DNA of 57,107 bases, taken from contig JAFRDO010000018.1 in NCBI GenBank assembly GCA_017403825.1, positions 1 to 57,107 of the forward strand, read 5' to 3'. This document shows, one piece after another, positions 6,494 to 14,651 of this stretch. Numbering within the stretch: the first letter of the stretch is position 1; each line of letters begins with the position of its first letter. Both the position numbers and the translations under genes were made by a program. The notes beneath the pieces are model-generated. The model worked only from the letters and a program-made list of their open reading frames with translations, had not been told where the DNA came from and did not search any database. Source of the stretch: Kiritimatiellia bacterium (GTDB taxonomy: Bacteria > Verrucomicrobiota > Kiritimatiellia > RFP12 > UBA1067).

Positions 6494-7708
6494 ATGCGGA
6501 AGAGAAAAAAACGCGCCCTGATTGCAGTCCTTGCCGCGACCGCCCTGCTGCTCGCGCTGGGTCCCTGCATCTCCAGGTCGCGCTACCGCTCAAAAATGAT
6601 CGCCGCCGGTTTCCCGCCGAGCTACGCGACGCGTCTCGCGGCGCTCCATGCCGAGCACCCGCGATGGACGTTTGTGCCGCTGCCGGTCACGGACATCCCT
6701 TGGGAGAAGGTGGTCGCGCGCGAATGCACCCCGGCCTGGAACCTTGTCGTCCGCTCCGCCTGGGCCCCAGAGCCGTGGACAAGCCTCGGCACGACCAACT
6801 ACATTCCCTACTTCGCCGCTAACGCGAAAGCCTACGACTCCGGCGCATGGCTTCAGGCAAGCCGCGACGCCATTGCCTATTTCATGGACCCGCGGAACTT
6901 CCTGAACGACACCGATGTCTTCATGTTCGAGACGCTCGAATTCGACGAACGCACGCAGACGCGCGACATCGTGGAACGGGTGCTGTCAAAGACGTTCATG
7001 GCCAACGCCCGCTGCGACGGCGGCAAGCTCACGTTCGCAGAGCTGCTGGTCAAGCTGGGACGCCGCCTTGGCATAAGCCCCGTGTTCCTTGCCGGACGCC
7101 TCGCCAGCGAACAAGGTCCCGGCTCCGTGCAGGCGAGGGGCAAGATCGGCGATTCACTCGTCGCGCTCCACTCGAACAAGACCGACCGCGTCGGCGAGGC
7201 AATGGTCTGGGGTCAGACCTACACGCGCGAATCCCCGGCCACCGCCGCCGTCATCGCAAAGGGCGCGAAGTTCTACAACGGCTACTACAACTTCTTTAAC
7301 ATCGGCGCCACAGGGCTCGGCCTGTTCGAGATACGCTACAACGCCTGGAAGGAGGCCACTGGGAAGGAGACGTGCGCAAAATACTGCGGCCCCTGGACGA
7401 GCCAGGCGCGCGCAATCGAGGGCGGCGCGACGCTGCTGCGGGACCGCTACGTCTCCACGCACCGACACACGCGCTACCTGCAGAAGTTCAGCGTTGCAAA
7501 GGAAGCCGGCGAATTCCGCTGGATGCAGTACATGCAGAACATAGCAGCCCCGCTGATAGAAGCGCGCAACGTGCACGCCTCCTACGAGACCGCCGACCTG
7601 CTGGATACCCCCTTCCGCTTCGTAATTCCAGTCTACGCAAAAATGCCGAAAAAACCATGCCCCGACCCTGCCGACGGTCGATCCGTCTACAGCCCCACGG
7701 ACCGATGA
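6494..7708 (+). CDS. Membrane-anchored N-acetylglucosaminidase (peptidoglycan hydrolase)
   Basis: 404 residues. An N-terminal basic stretch followed by one hydrophobic segment (about 8-26) gives a signal anchor. The central region YFMDPRNFLNDTDVFMFE then TLEFDERTQT is the signature of LytD/LytB-type endo-beta-N-acetylglucosaminidases. Further on come LAGRLASEQGPGS, GAKFYNGYYNFFNIGATG and GGATLLRDRYVS, as in the GH73-like glucosaminidase domain. It should cleave GlcNAc linkages in peptidoglycan in the periplasm. The C-terminus is short and has no binding domain. Monocistronic with a leaderless-type promoter. Confidence 0.8.
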   Translation: MRKRKKRALIAVLAATALLLALGPCISRSRYRSKMIAAGFPPSYATRLAALHAEHPRWTFVPLPVTDIPWEKVVARECTPAWNLVVRSAWAPEPWTSLGTTNYIPYFAANAKAYDSGAWLQASRDAIAYFMDPRNFLNDTDVFMFETLEFDERTQTRDIVERVLSKTFMANARCDGGKLTFAELLVKLGRRLGISPVFLAGRLASEQGPGSVQARGKIGDSLVALHSNKTDRVGEAMVWGQTYTRESPATAAVIAKGAKFYNGYYNFFNIGATGLGLFEIRYNAWKEATGKETCAKYCGPWTSQARAIEGGATLLRDRYVSTHRHTRYLQKFSVAKEAGEFRWMQYMQNIAAPLIEARNVHASYETADLLDTPFRFVIPVYAKMPKKPCPDPADGRSVYSPTDR

Positions 7709-7798
7709 CGCGGAGCCGGAATCGGCAGGCAGAGCCATAGGTTGCGGCTATGGTTAGAATAAGCAATTTCCTGTTGTTCCAATGGCACAGAAACGTGC

Positions 7799-7804
7799 TA
7801 TACT
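7799..7804 (+). promoter_or_regulatory. Extended -10 box upstream of cysK
   Basis: TGC-TATACT 55 bases before the cysK ATG. The 5' leader of roughly 50 bases contains GAAAGGA, used as the ribosome binding site. Confidence 0.5.
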
Positions 7805-7859
7805 ATGCGGCGTTGACGCGAAAAGGATCGCGGCACGCAAACTGAAAGGAACTGCAAAG

Positions 7860-8780
7860 ATGAGTACAGCAAAGAACATTCTGGAGAAGGTGGGCGGAAC
7901 GCCGCTCGTCGAGATCTCCGGCAGGCTGAACAAGGGCGGTGCGCGCGTCCTCGCCAAGGTTGAGTACTTCAATCCCGGCGGGAGCGTCAAGGACCGCATC
8001 GCGCTCGCGATGGTCGAGGCGGCGGAGAAGAGCGGCACGCTCAAGCCCGGAGCCACGATCATCGAGCCGACGAGCGGTAACACGGGCGTCGGACTCGCCC
8101 TGGTGAGCGCAGTGAAAGGCTATCACCTTATCCTCACCATGCCCGAGACGATGAGCATCGAACGGCGCAAGCTGGCCGCCGCCTACGGCGCTGAAATCGT
8201 CCTCACGCCAGGCTCCGCCGGCATGAAGGGCGCGATCGCCAAGGCGAACGAGCTGCGCGACGCGACGCCGGGAGCGGTGATACTGCAACAGTTCGAGAAC
8301 CCGGCCAATCCCGACTTCCACTACCGCACCACTGGCCCGGAGGTGTGGACGGACACGAACGGCGAGGTCGCGGCGTTCGTGGCGGGCGTAGGCACCGGCG
8401 GCACGATCACCGGCACAGGCAAGTACCTGAAGGAGAAGAACCCCGCGGTTCAGCTCTTCGCGGTCGAGCCGGACACGTCGCCGGTCCTTTCCGGCGGACA
8501 GCCCGGCCCCCACAAGATCCAGGGCATCGGCGCTGGATTCGTGCCGAAGGTGCTTGACACGTCGCTTCTGACGGAAGTCGTGAAGGCAAGCGCGGCTGAC
8601 GCCGGCGCCACGGCGCGCGCCGCAGCCGCAACCGAGGGCCTCCTCGTCGGCATATCGTCCGGCGCAGCGCTCTGGGCGGCGCTGGAACTCTCGAAGCGTC
8701 CCGAATTCGCCGGCAAGACGATTGTCGCGCTTCTCCCCGACACGGGCGAGCGCTACCTCTCGACCTGGCTGTTCGAGTAA
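7860..8780 (+). CDS. cysK: Cysteine synthase (O-acetylserine sulfhydrylase)
   Basis: 306 residues. The start at 7860 is chosen for the GAAAGGA site and for matching the family N-terminus ([15 protein letters not shown]). Lys44 in NPGGSVKDR binds PLP, TSGNTG at 71-76 binds substrate, [10 protein letters not shown] binds phosphate, and GISSGAA lies near the C-terminus. It makes L-cysteine from O-acetylserine and sulfide in the cytosol. CysK and CysM are hard to separate by eye; length and motifs favour CysK. Monocistronic, converging on the hexokinase operon across a hairpin. Confidence 0.93.
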   Translation: MSTAKNILEKVGGTPLVEISGRLNKGGARVLAKVEYFNPGGSVKDRIALAMVEAAEKSGTLKPGATIIEPTSGNTGVGLALVSAVKGYHLILTMPETMSIERRKLAAAYGAEIVLTPGSAGMKGAIAKANELRDATPGAVILQQFENPANPDFHYRTTGPEVWTDTNGEVAAFVAGVGTGGTITGTGKYLKEKNPAVQLFAVEPDTSPVLSGGQPGPHKIQGIGAGFVPKVLDTSLLTEVVKASAADAGATARAAAATEGLLVGISSGAALWAALELSKRPEFAGKTIVALLPDTGERYLSTWLFE

Positions 8781-8793
8781 GGCACCAACAGGC

Positions 8794-8822
8794 CCTTCGG
8801 GGCGACAAGTTCGCCCCGAAGG
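8794..8822. terminator. Hairpin between convergent genes
   Basis: Perfect 12-bp stem ccttcggggcga (8794-8805) with 8811-8822 and loop caagt. It sits between the cysK and hexokinase stops, so it can serve both strands. It lacks a T-tract, so it may act by blocking or protecting 3' ends rather than as a classic intrinsic terminator. Confidence 0.65.
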
Positions 8823-8834
8823 CGCCGCGCCAGC

Positions 8835-10121
8835 CTACAGCAGCGCGGCGATCGCAGCGCCGATCATCGGGGCGTCTTCGACCTGCGGCACTATCTCGTA
8901 GTGGATGTTGCGCCGACGGACCAGCATGTCATCCAGTTCGCGGTGCACTATCGCGTCGAACGACACCGTGCGCGTCTTGTAGTAGGTCGAGCCGTCCGCA
9001 TTGATCGCGATGGGCGCCGAGGCATCGGCTCCGCCGCCGGACTTTATGCAGAACGCCGCGAGGTGAATCGCCGTAAGCACCGCCGCGCGCTCGAACACCG
9101 GCGCACCGATGCGGCGCGCCATTCGCGCGTCGTCGGGATCCGCGAAGATCGCATCCAGCGGATTCTCCCGCCCTTCCTTCTTGAAGCCTGCGCAGAAGTT
9201 GTCAAAGTCCATCGTCGCGAGCGAACCGAGTCCGCCGATGGCGGCGGACGCCCGCTCGGAGAAGAGCTTCGCCTTCGCCGCCGCCTTGAAGACCTCAAGT
9301 CCGACCGGTCCGAGATACCCGCCGGCAATCATCTTCTCGAGCGGGTTGTGCCCGGGATCGATCTGCTTTGCGTCCATGGCCAGATCGAACTGCGAGCGCG
9401 ACAGCTTGTCGAAAGATCCTGACTCCGAGTTGATGATCATGGAACCCTTCGGGTTGAGTCCGGGAACCTTTACGATGTTGGCATTGCGCTCGACGTACGC
9501 GGTGTTAGTTCCGGTTCCGAGAATGAAGCCGAGATACGACGAGTAGGTCTTTTCGCCCTCCGTCGCCTTCGCCGCGAGAAGCGTAGCCACCGTGTCGTTC
9601 ACGACGGCCACGGAGCCGCCGCCGAGCCGCTTCATGAGCTCGCGCCCCACGTACTGCCCGACGATCGCCGGGGCGCGTATGCCCTTCGTCCAGCAGTTGA
9701 GCCGCGCGTCCAGGTCGGGTGTGACGTCGGCGTTGTACGAGAAGCACCAACCGAACTTCTTGGCCGTCGCCTTCGGCGCCACACGCTTCAGCTCTGCCGC
9801 GAACGCGCCGTAGAACGTGTCCTCGTCAACCTCGCTCTCCGTGCCGGGCATAGGCTGGTTCCGCCGCTCTTCGATCTTCGGAGGAATCGAGACTACGGCC
9901 GCGCGGAAATTCGTGCCGCCAGCGTCAAGCACGGCGGCGCTCGCGCCCTGCGGCACCTTGCCGTCGACCCCGACATAGGCGGGAATCATGCGCAGCGACG
10001 ACGGCTCGCCTCTGAGCCCCTTCTCCATCTCCGAGAGAAACGTGGAAATCATGCCCTGCCGATCGATCTCCGCCGCCGGGACGAAGCCGTTCTTAGCCAG
10101 AAACTCTTCGGGTGTCTTCAT
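8835..10121 (-). CDS. Eukaryote-type hexokinase
   Basis: 428 residues from ATG 10121, which overlaps the rsmA stop (ATGA) and follows GAAAGGAC. Motifs are those of the hexokinase_1/_2 family rather than bacterial ROK or Glk: LDAGGTNFRAAVV (phosphate 1), NDTVATLLA (phosphate 2, with catalytic Asp), GTGTNTAYVE (adenosine), and INSESGSFD with DPGHNPLEKMIAGGYLG. It should phosphorylate glucose or a related hexose with ATP. It is the last gene of the DUF4432-AsmA-rsmA operon. This family is patchy in bacteria, so lateral origin is possible. Confidence 0.9.
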   Translation of the reverse strand: MKTPEEFLAKNGFVPAAEIDRQGMISTFLSEMEKGLRGEPSSLRMIPAYVGVDGKVPQGASAAVLDAGGTNFRAAVVSIPPKIEERRNQPMPGTESEVDEDTFYGAFAAELKRVAPKATAKKFGWCFSYNADVTPDLDARLNCWTKGIRAPAIVGQYVGRELMKRLGGGSVAVVNDTVATLLAAKATEGEKTYSSYLGFILGTGTNTAYVERNANIVKVPGLNPKGSMIINSESGSFDKLSRSQFDLAMDAKQIDPGHNPLEKMIAGGYLGPVGLEVFKAAAKAKLFSERASAAIGGLGSLATMDFDNFCAGFKKEGRENPLDAIFADPDDARMARRIGAPVFERAAVLTAIHLAAFCIKSGGGADASAPIAINADGSTYYKTRTVSFDAIVHRELDDMLVRRRNIHYEIVPQVEDAPMIGAAIAALL

Positions 10122-10936
10122 GCTGTCAGTCCTTTCACAAGTGTGAGCCATTCTTCATTAGAGAGCTCCTCAGCCCTCGCACAAGATTGTATCATATCTT
10201 TGAAGATACTGCCAAGCTGCTTTCGCCGATGCTCAAAGGCCCGCTTGGTCAAACTTCTGAAAAAAACGCGCTCTTTCTCGGAAAGCGCAATGTTGCGGTC
10301 GTGCCTTGTCAGAGTGACCACAGTCGAGGCCACCTCTGGCCGCGGCCAGAAGCAGCTCGCCGCGACCTTGCGCACCAGTTGGATGTCATAGTCGAGTTGA
10401 GTCCATACGCCTGAAAGGGAACGCGTCTTCGAACCGGGACCTGCCGCCAGACGCTCCGCAACCTCCGTCTGCACCAGCACCGTCATTGACGGCACCGCGC
10501 GGCGCATCACAAGTTCAAGGAGAATGCGCGTCCCTGACTGATAAGGCAGGTTCGACACCATGAAATCGAAGTCGCAGAACTGCGGAGCCGACGAAGCGCC
10601 GGCCTTGCCCGCAATCAACTCAAGGGCATCGCCAGCGACGACAGCAAGACCGGGAGGGTTGCCCAGCGCCCCAGCCAGTCGCTCCGCCAGAACGGGATCT
10701 TTCTCCACCGCCGTGACGCACGCGCCTCGCGCAAGCATTTCTTCCGTAAGGACGCCAAGCCCCGGTCCTATCTCCAGCACGCGCACGCCCGGCACAGGCG
10801 CTGAACCAAGACCGGCATCTACGATGGCAGTCAGCGCATTGCGGTCGATCAGGAAGTTCTGCCCAAGCGTCTTGTTCGGGTGGAACCCGTTCGCGAGGCA
10901 CCATGCCTTGACCTGGCTCGGACTCGTCAGGTTCAT
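10118..10936 (-). CDS. rsmA: 16S rRNA (A1518/A1519-N6)-dimethyltransferase
   Basis: 272 residues. The start at 10936 overlaps the AsmA stop (ATGA). The N-terminus KTLGQNFLIDRN is the KsgA signature, followed by the SAM loop VLEIGPGLGVLTEEML, VEKDPVLAE, the catalytic NLPY in VSNLPYQSG, and the C-terminal FWPRPEVASTV and FEHRRKQLGSIF segments. It dimethylates two adjacent adenines in helix 45 during small-subunit assembly. Its place between an envelope gene and a hexokinase is unusual. Confidence 0.93.
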   Translation of the reverse strand: MNLTSPSQVKAWCLANGFHPNKTLGQNFLIDRNALTAIVDAGLGSAPVPGVRVLEIGPGLGVLTEEMLARGACVTAVEKDPVLAERLAGALGNPPGLAVVAGDALELIAGKAGASSAPQFCDFDFMVSNLPYQSGTRILLELVMRRAVPSMTVLVQTEVAERLAAGPGSKTRSLSGVWTQLDYDIQLVRKVAASCFWPRPEVASTVVTLTRHDRNIALSEKERVFFRSLTKRAFEHRRKQLGSIFKDMIQSCARAEELSNEEWLTLVKGLTA

Positions 10937-12468
10937 TTCACAGTCTCCAGCACGCGATCGACCACGCTGATGTACTTCCACTCCGGCTTCTCCGGAGTGC
11001 CGGTCAGCCGGAACTCAAGCAGCAGCTTGGTGAACGGCCAGGTAAGCGGGTGGATAAGCTTGCCTATGAGCGAATCCTGCTTGGTGAACTGCACACGCAC
11101 CGTAAAGTCAAGGGAATTCGCGACCGTGTCAAATTTCCCGTACATCTTGATCGAGAACAGCGTTCCCTCGATGTAAATGCCGTCCGTCCGCACTACGCCG
11201 TTCTCTATCACGTAGTCGCAGGTCGCCTGCGTCGTGTCGGTGAACCAGGAGACCGCCGGAGCGACGCTAGGCATCGCCTCCAGGAGGCCGCGGAACCCCT
11301 TCATGCGCATCAGCTGCCCATGCTTCACCTCAACGTGCCCCTTGCCGTTCAAGAGGCCATAGTCGTCCGTCATCGCCCTCGGGAAGCGAAACTGGAGCTT
11401 GCACAGCGAATCGCCGACGACGTCCTCGTTCACGTAGTCGCCCTCGAACCCTGCGATGCGCAGCACCTCCGCAATCGGCAGGTTGCTCTTCGCGTCCACC
11501 TCAACCGTGTTGTAGCCGTTCGTGCCAGACACCGTGACCGTGCCCTCCAGAGAACGGCCGCCAGTCCCCTTCGCGGTAATCGGCCCGATCGTCTGGTTGT
11601 AGTTGAGAAAGTCCTCACGCGTGTATACGTGGAGGTGTATCCGTCCGTCGGCCTTGGACATCGGCACCTGGTTGTACTTGCCGAGGGCAGGATGCAAGTC
11701 AAGGTAGAGATCGAGGTCATTGTTGACGAGATTGACCTTCCATCCGCACCAGGACGGCACTGGCGACGGCACGTTGGTGAAGCCGTCGAAATACGGCAGC
11801 GCGACTGGAACGTCCAGCGCTTCCAGCATCGGACGTATGTTCGCTTGGCGGGCCTGTCCCCTGACCTCACCGTAGACGACCTGGCGGAACAGGTCTACGT
11901 AGCAAAACCCTGTAATCGACATCTTAACATCGGCGTCGGGCCAGTCGAGACGCATCCTGTCAAAAGTGATGCGGTCGCGCGCAACGTCCACGTTCGCCTC
12001 GACCTTCTCCGCCTTCACCGCAAGAATGTCAGGACGGATCAGCGTCAGCGAAAAGCGCGGCAGGTAAGGAAACTCGCACTCGACGCGCTCGTTCCTTTCA
12101 TGGTTTTCCGGAGCGTAGTAACTGTCGGGAAGGCGCGGATACCGAGCGCCCTCGATCAGAACGCGGCGGGCGAGCAGGTCAACGAATATCGCGTCCGCAC
12201 CGGCAATGAACGAGTGCTCGGCGTCCTTCTCCCTGTCGAACACCCGTAGCCCCCGCACGTTCAGTCCGCTCCTGATGCCGACGGAGACCGAATCCACCTG
12301 AAGTCCGACACCGGACGGAAGGTTGCGATTGGCGATCAGCCCGACCAGCGACACGGGCACCGGAAGCGAACGGAAGCACAGGAGCCCGATCAGAAGCAGT
12401 ACAGCCAGCACGAGGACGACGAAGGTCAGCTTCATCGTCAGCCAAACGGCTCTGATCGCTTTCTTCAC
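10933..12468 (-). CDS. AsmA-like inner-membrane-anchored envelope protein
   Basis: 511 residues, GTG start 12468. One membrane segment at about 12-33 is followed by a long beta-rich periplasmic region. The C-terminal part (IYIEGTLFSIKMYGKFDT then VANSLDFTVRVQF, and LEFRLTGTPEKPEW) matches the AsmA/YhdP/TamB-type C-terminal repeats of lipid-transport bridge proteins. These are thought to move phospholipid between membranes. It starts nine bases after the DUF4432 gene and overlaps rsmA. Confidence 0.7.
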   Translation of the reverse strand: MKKAIRAVWLTMKLTFVVLVLAVLLLIGLLCFRSLPVPVSLVGLIANRNLPSGVGLQVDSVSVGIRSGLNVRGLRVFDREKDAEHSFIAGADAIFVDLLARRVLIEGARYPRLPDSYYAPENHERNERVECEFPYLPRFSLTLIRPDILAVKAEKVEANVDVARDRITFDRMRLDWPDADVKMSITGFCYVDLFRQVVYGEVRGQARQANIRPMLEALDVPVALPYFDGFTNVPSPVPSWCGWKVNLVNNDLDLYLDLHPALGKYNQVPMSKADGRIHLHVYTREDFLNYNQTIGPITAKGTGGRSLEGTVTVSGTNGYNTVEVDAKSNLPIAEVLRIAGFEGDYVNEDVVGDSLCKLQFRFPRAMTDDYGLLNGKGHVEVKHGQLMRMKGFRGLLEAMPSVAPAVSWFTDTTQATCDYVIENGVVRTDGIYIEGTLFSIKMYGKFDTVANSLDFTVRVQFTKQDSLIGKLIHPLTWPFTKLLLEFRLTGTPEKPEWKYISVVDRVLETVK

Positions 12469-12476
12469 CTAGGAAA

Positions 12477-13508
12477 TCAGAGGATTCCAGTCTCGATGTG
12501 GAACGAAACGGTCTTGCCAGGCGCAAGGAAGCGCTCTTCATGGTGCTTGCGGGCGAAGATGCGCCCCTTGTGTTCGCACGTCGCCGGCAGGCACATGCCC
12601 ATCGCGTCCTCGTCAACGGTGCGGGCGATCCAGCGCGTGGCGTATGGAAGCTCGGAAGGACGGTACCTCACGAACACACCGCCGCCCTTCGGATACACCT
12701 GCTTGACGACCGCCCACCCGGACTTGTCGGCCTTGTGGAAGTAGCAGTTCACTATTTCGGGACGGTAGCTCTCGCCCTTCGCGCCTACAACGGACTGCGC
12801 CTTGTAGTCCTTGTCCAGCACGTCGAGCCAGGCGTTGGTCGCGTCCGCCCACGGCTTGTAGTAGCCGTCCGGCACCTCGTGATTGATGATTGGCGGACGC
12901 TTCAACGGCGACTCGACGATTTTCGAGCCGTTCACCGGGCGGTGGTTGATGTGGCAGAGGTAGAAGTACTCAAGCGGAATGTCCTTGTTGTTGCGGACCG
13001 TCGCCGATATCTCAAGCTTCGCGGCACCCTTGCGCAGGACGACCCTCGGGGAGAAGGCATAGTTGCGCGTGAAGCACAAGTCGTCGTTATACGTGCCGCC
13101 AACTGCGACATAAGCGCCGGACTTGTCCGTGCCGAACTCAAGATACGCCTCGTCGTAGCGGGCTACGGGCAGCTCGGCGTGGCCGATGTGGTCGTCTTCA
13201 GGCGTCGGGTTGCCCATCGCCGTTAGGCCACAGTGCATTACGAAGCAACCATACGACTCGGCGAACGAGACTTTGCAGTCCTTCGGCTCGTCATACATCG
13301 ACTTCATCGCAAGCTCGCGTCCGTCGAAGTCGCAGCGCCATATCATCTGTCCCATCCACGGAAGGATTGTGAAGCTGCCGCGGCGGTTGGAGACTTTGAG
13401 TGCCGCCACGCCTGTCGTGTAGCGGAACGCAACAGCCTTGAATTCGCCGTCTTCCGCGAGGAGCGTGGGCTTTTCAGTGAACGAAACGTTCGCAAGGTTG
13501 ATTTTCAT
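12477..13508 (-). CDS. DUF4432 family protein, aldose-epimerase-like
   Basis: 343 residues from ATG 13508. A longer frame upstream crosses the promoter and is not used. The pattern (GSFTILPWMGQMIWRCDFDG, then MHCGLTAMGNPTP, then HIGHAELP, later CHINHRP) fits the DUF4432 group of the galactose-mutarotase fold. Members probably bind or epimerise a sugar; the substrate is unknown. As first gene of an operon ending in hexokinase, a role in presenting a hexose to the kinase is plausible but inferred. No signal peptide. Confidence 0.65.
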   Translation of the reverse strand: MKINLANVSFTEKPTLLAEDGEFKAVAFRYTTGVAALKVSNRRGSFTILPWMGQMIWRCDFDGRELAMKSMYDEPKDCKVSFAESYGCFVMHCGLTAMGNPTPEDDHIGHAELPVARYDEAYLEFGTDKSGAYVAVGGTYNDDLCFTRNYAFSPRVVLRKGAAKLEISATVRNNKDIPLEYFYLCHINHRPVNGSKIVESPLKRPPIINHEVPDGYYKPWADATNAWLDVLDKDYKAQSVVGAKGESYRPEIVNCYFHKADKSGWAVVKQVYPKGGGVFVRYRPSELPYATRWIARTVDEDAMGMCLPATCEHKGRIFARKHHEERFLAPGKTVSFHIETGIL

Positions 13509-13538
13509 TGCAAAGCTTTCTTCGTTAAGTCTGAAGTT

Positions 13539-13544
13539 ATTATA
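13539..13544 (-). promoter_or_regulatory. Extended -10 box of the DUF4432-hexokinase operon
   Basis: On the minus strand TTCTGCTATAATAAC, TGC-TATAAT, 30 bases before ATG 13508. The leader would be about 23-25 bases with only a weak GAAG as ribosome site. Confidence 0.65.
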
Positions 13545-13940
13545 GCAGAACACGTCCGCGATTGCAATTCGCGCCACCCGCCGATTCGCCAAGGAGCGAA
13601 TCCGTAATTCACCGTGCACCATTCCAACACAAGTCTGAATCAAACTCCGACGGTTGTCAAATGGGCTCCGCTACCGCTGCGCCTTTGCTCCGCGCATTTC
13701 AACCTATGACATTCGCATTTCCATGTTGTCATAGCTGGAGGAAGCGTCCTCCAGACCTCCTCTGCCGAAGGCAGACCCTAAACACGCACATGAAGAGTGC
13801 CTTAAACGCGGCTGGATGGCGCGGAGTGCGAGGCTTAGCGGTAGCGGTGCCTTTTGCCAACCCTCGGAGTTCCTCGCCGTAAGGGGTGAAATCAGAGATG
13901 CGCCATTCGCCGGGGCTCGGGCGCGGCGGGCAATTTATGG
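13545..13940. other. Non-coding stretch with large structured element
   Basis: No credible gene in about 400 bases between the divergent DUF4432 and GspG-like genes. Most of it is the palindromic element at 13643-13871. Confidence 0.6.
13643..13871. repeat. 229-bp multi-hairpin palindromic element
   Basis: The outer arms 13643-13694 and 13820-13871 are imperfect inverted repeats over about 52 bases. For example aactccga and ccgctaccgct occur on the left and their complements on the right. Inside are three consecutive perfect stem-loops: 13704-13711 with 13727-13734 (ctatgaca), 13735-13742 with 13747-13754 (ctggagga), and 13761-13766 with 13770-13775 (tctgcc). The layout is a cloverleaf. It could be a structured RNA, a MITE or REP-type mobile element, or a folded single-stranded DNA substrate. 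Confidence 0.65.
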
Positions 13941-13946
13941 TATAAT
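13941..13946 (+). promoter_or_regulatory. Extended -10 box six bases before the start codon
   Basis: TTTATGGTATAATCCGCTC then ATG at 13953. The canonical +1 falls exactly on the A of the ATG, so the mRNA should be leaderless. Confidence 0.7.
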
Positions 13947-13952
13947 CCGCTC

Positions 13953-14630
13953 ATGGTCGACTACAACGAACTTAAGAAGAAATTCCGTCCAAAGAACCCG
14001 GCGAACGGCAAGGCGTCCAGCAAGGCAGCGGTAAAGGCCATCGCCCGCGAATACGAGCGCAAGCGCGCCGAACTCGGCGGAGGAGCGCCGGAACTGCGCA
14101 AAGGGCCGCTTTTCTATGGCCTTGCGTTCCTCCTGCTGGCCGTGGCAGGGTCGCTGGTGCTGTCGGCCACGCGCAACGGCATAGGGTTCGACAAGGCGCG
14201 AATCGAGCGCAAGCCTCTGCAGGCGCGACAGTCCATGCACGCGCTTGCGGTCGCGCTCGGACGGTACAAGTTCCACGTCGGCGACTACCCGACCACCTCC
14301 GAGGGGCTGAACGCGCTCGCGGCAAAGGCCTGGCGCAAGCAAGGCTGGGACGGACCTTACGTCAACCACATCGTTGACGATCCGTGGGGCAATGCCTACG
14401 TCTACGAGACGCGTCCCGAAGGCGGACACCCGATTCTCTACTCAAAGGGCCCGGACGGCCGCGCCGGCACGACGGACGACGTTCTGCCCGACCAAGACGC
14501 CTTCGAAGAAGCCTTCCGCGACACCTCCTGGACGAACGGCTGGGCGCCATACCACCTGCGCGGAATCGTCGTCGCGCCTGACGAAGCGACGAAACGCCGC
14601 GTTCAGGAGGAGATGCGCCAGTACGACTGA
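13953..14630 (+). CDS. Membrane protein with GspG-like (T2SG) domain
   Basis: 225 residues: a basic cytoplasmic N-terminus (1-50), one membrane helix (about 51-71), then a region matching the C-terminal core of major pseudopilin GspG: ALGRYKFHVGDYPTTSEGLN, GWDGPYVN, DDPWGNAYVYE and GPDGRAGTTDD. The prepilin leader (G-F-T-x-x-E) is absent and the hydrophobic helix is not N-terminal, so it is not a normal pilin substrate. No other secretion genes are nearby. It may be a stand-alone periplasmic use of the fold. Convergent with xseA. Confidence 0.7.
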   Translation: MVDYNELKKKFRPKNPANGKASSKAAVKAIAREYERKRAELGGGAPELRKGPLFYGLAFLLLAVAGSLVLSATRNGIGFDKARIERKPLQARQSMHALAVALGRYKFHVGDYPTTSEGLNALAAKAWRKQGWDGPYVNHIVDDPWGNAYVYETRPEGGHPILYSKGPDGRAGTTDDVLPDQDAFEEAFRDTSWTNGWAPYHLRGIVVAPDEATKRRVQEEMRQYD

Positions 14631-14651
14631 CCGGCGGGACTGGTCACTCCA

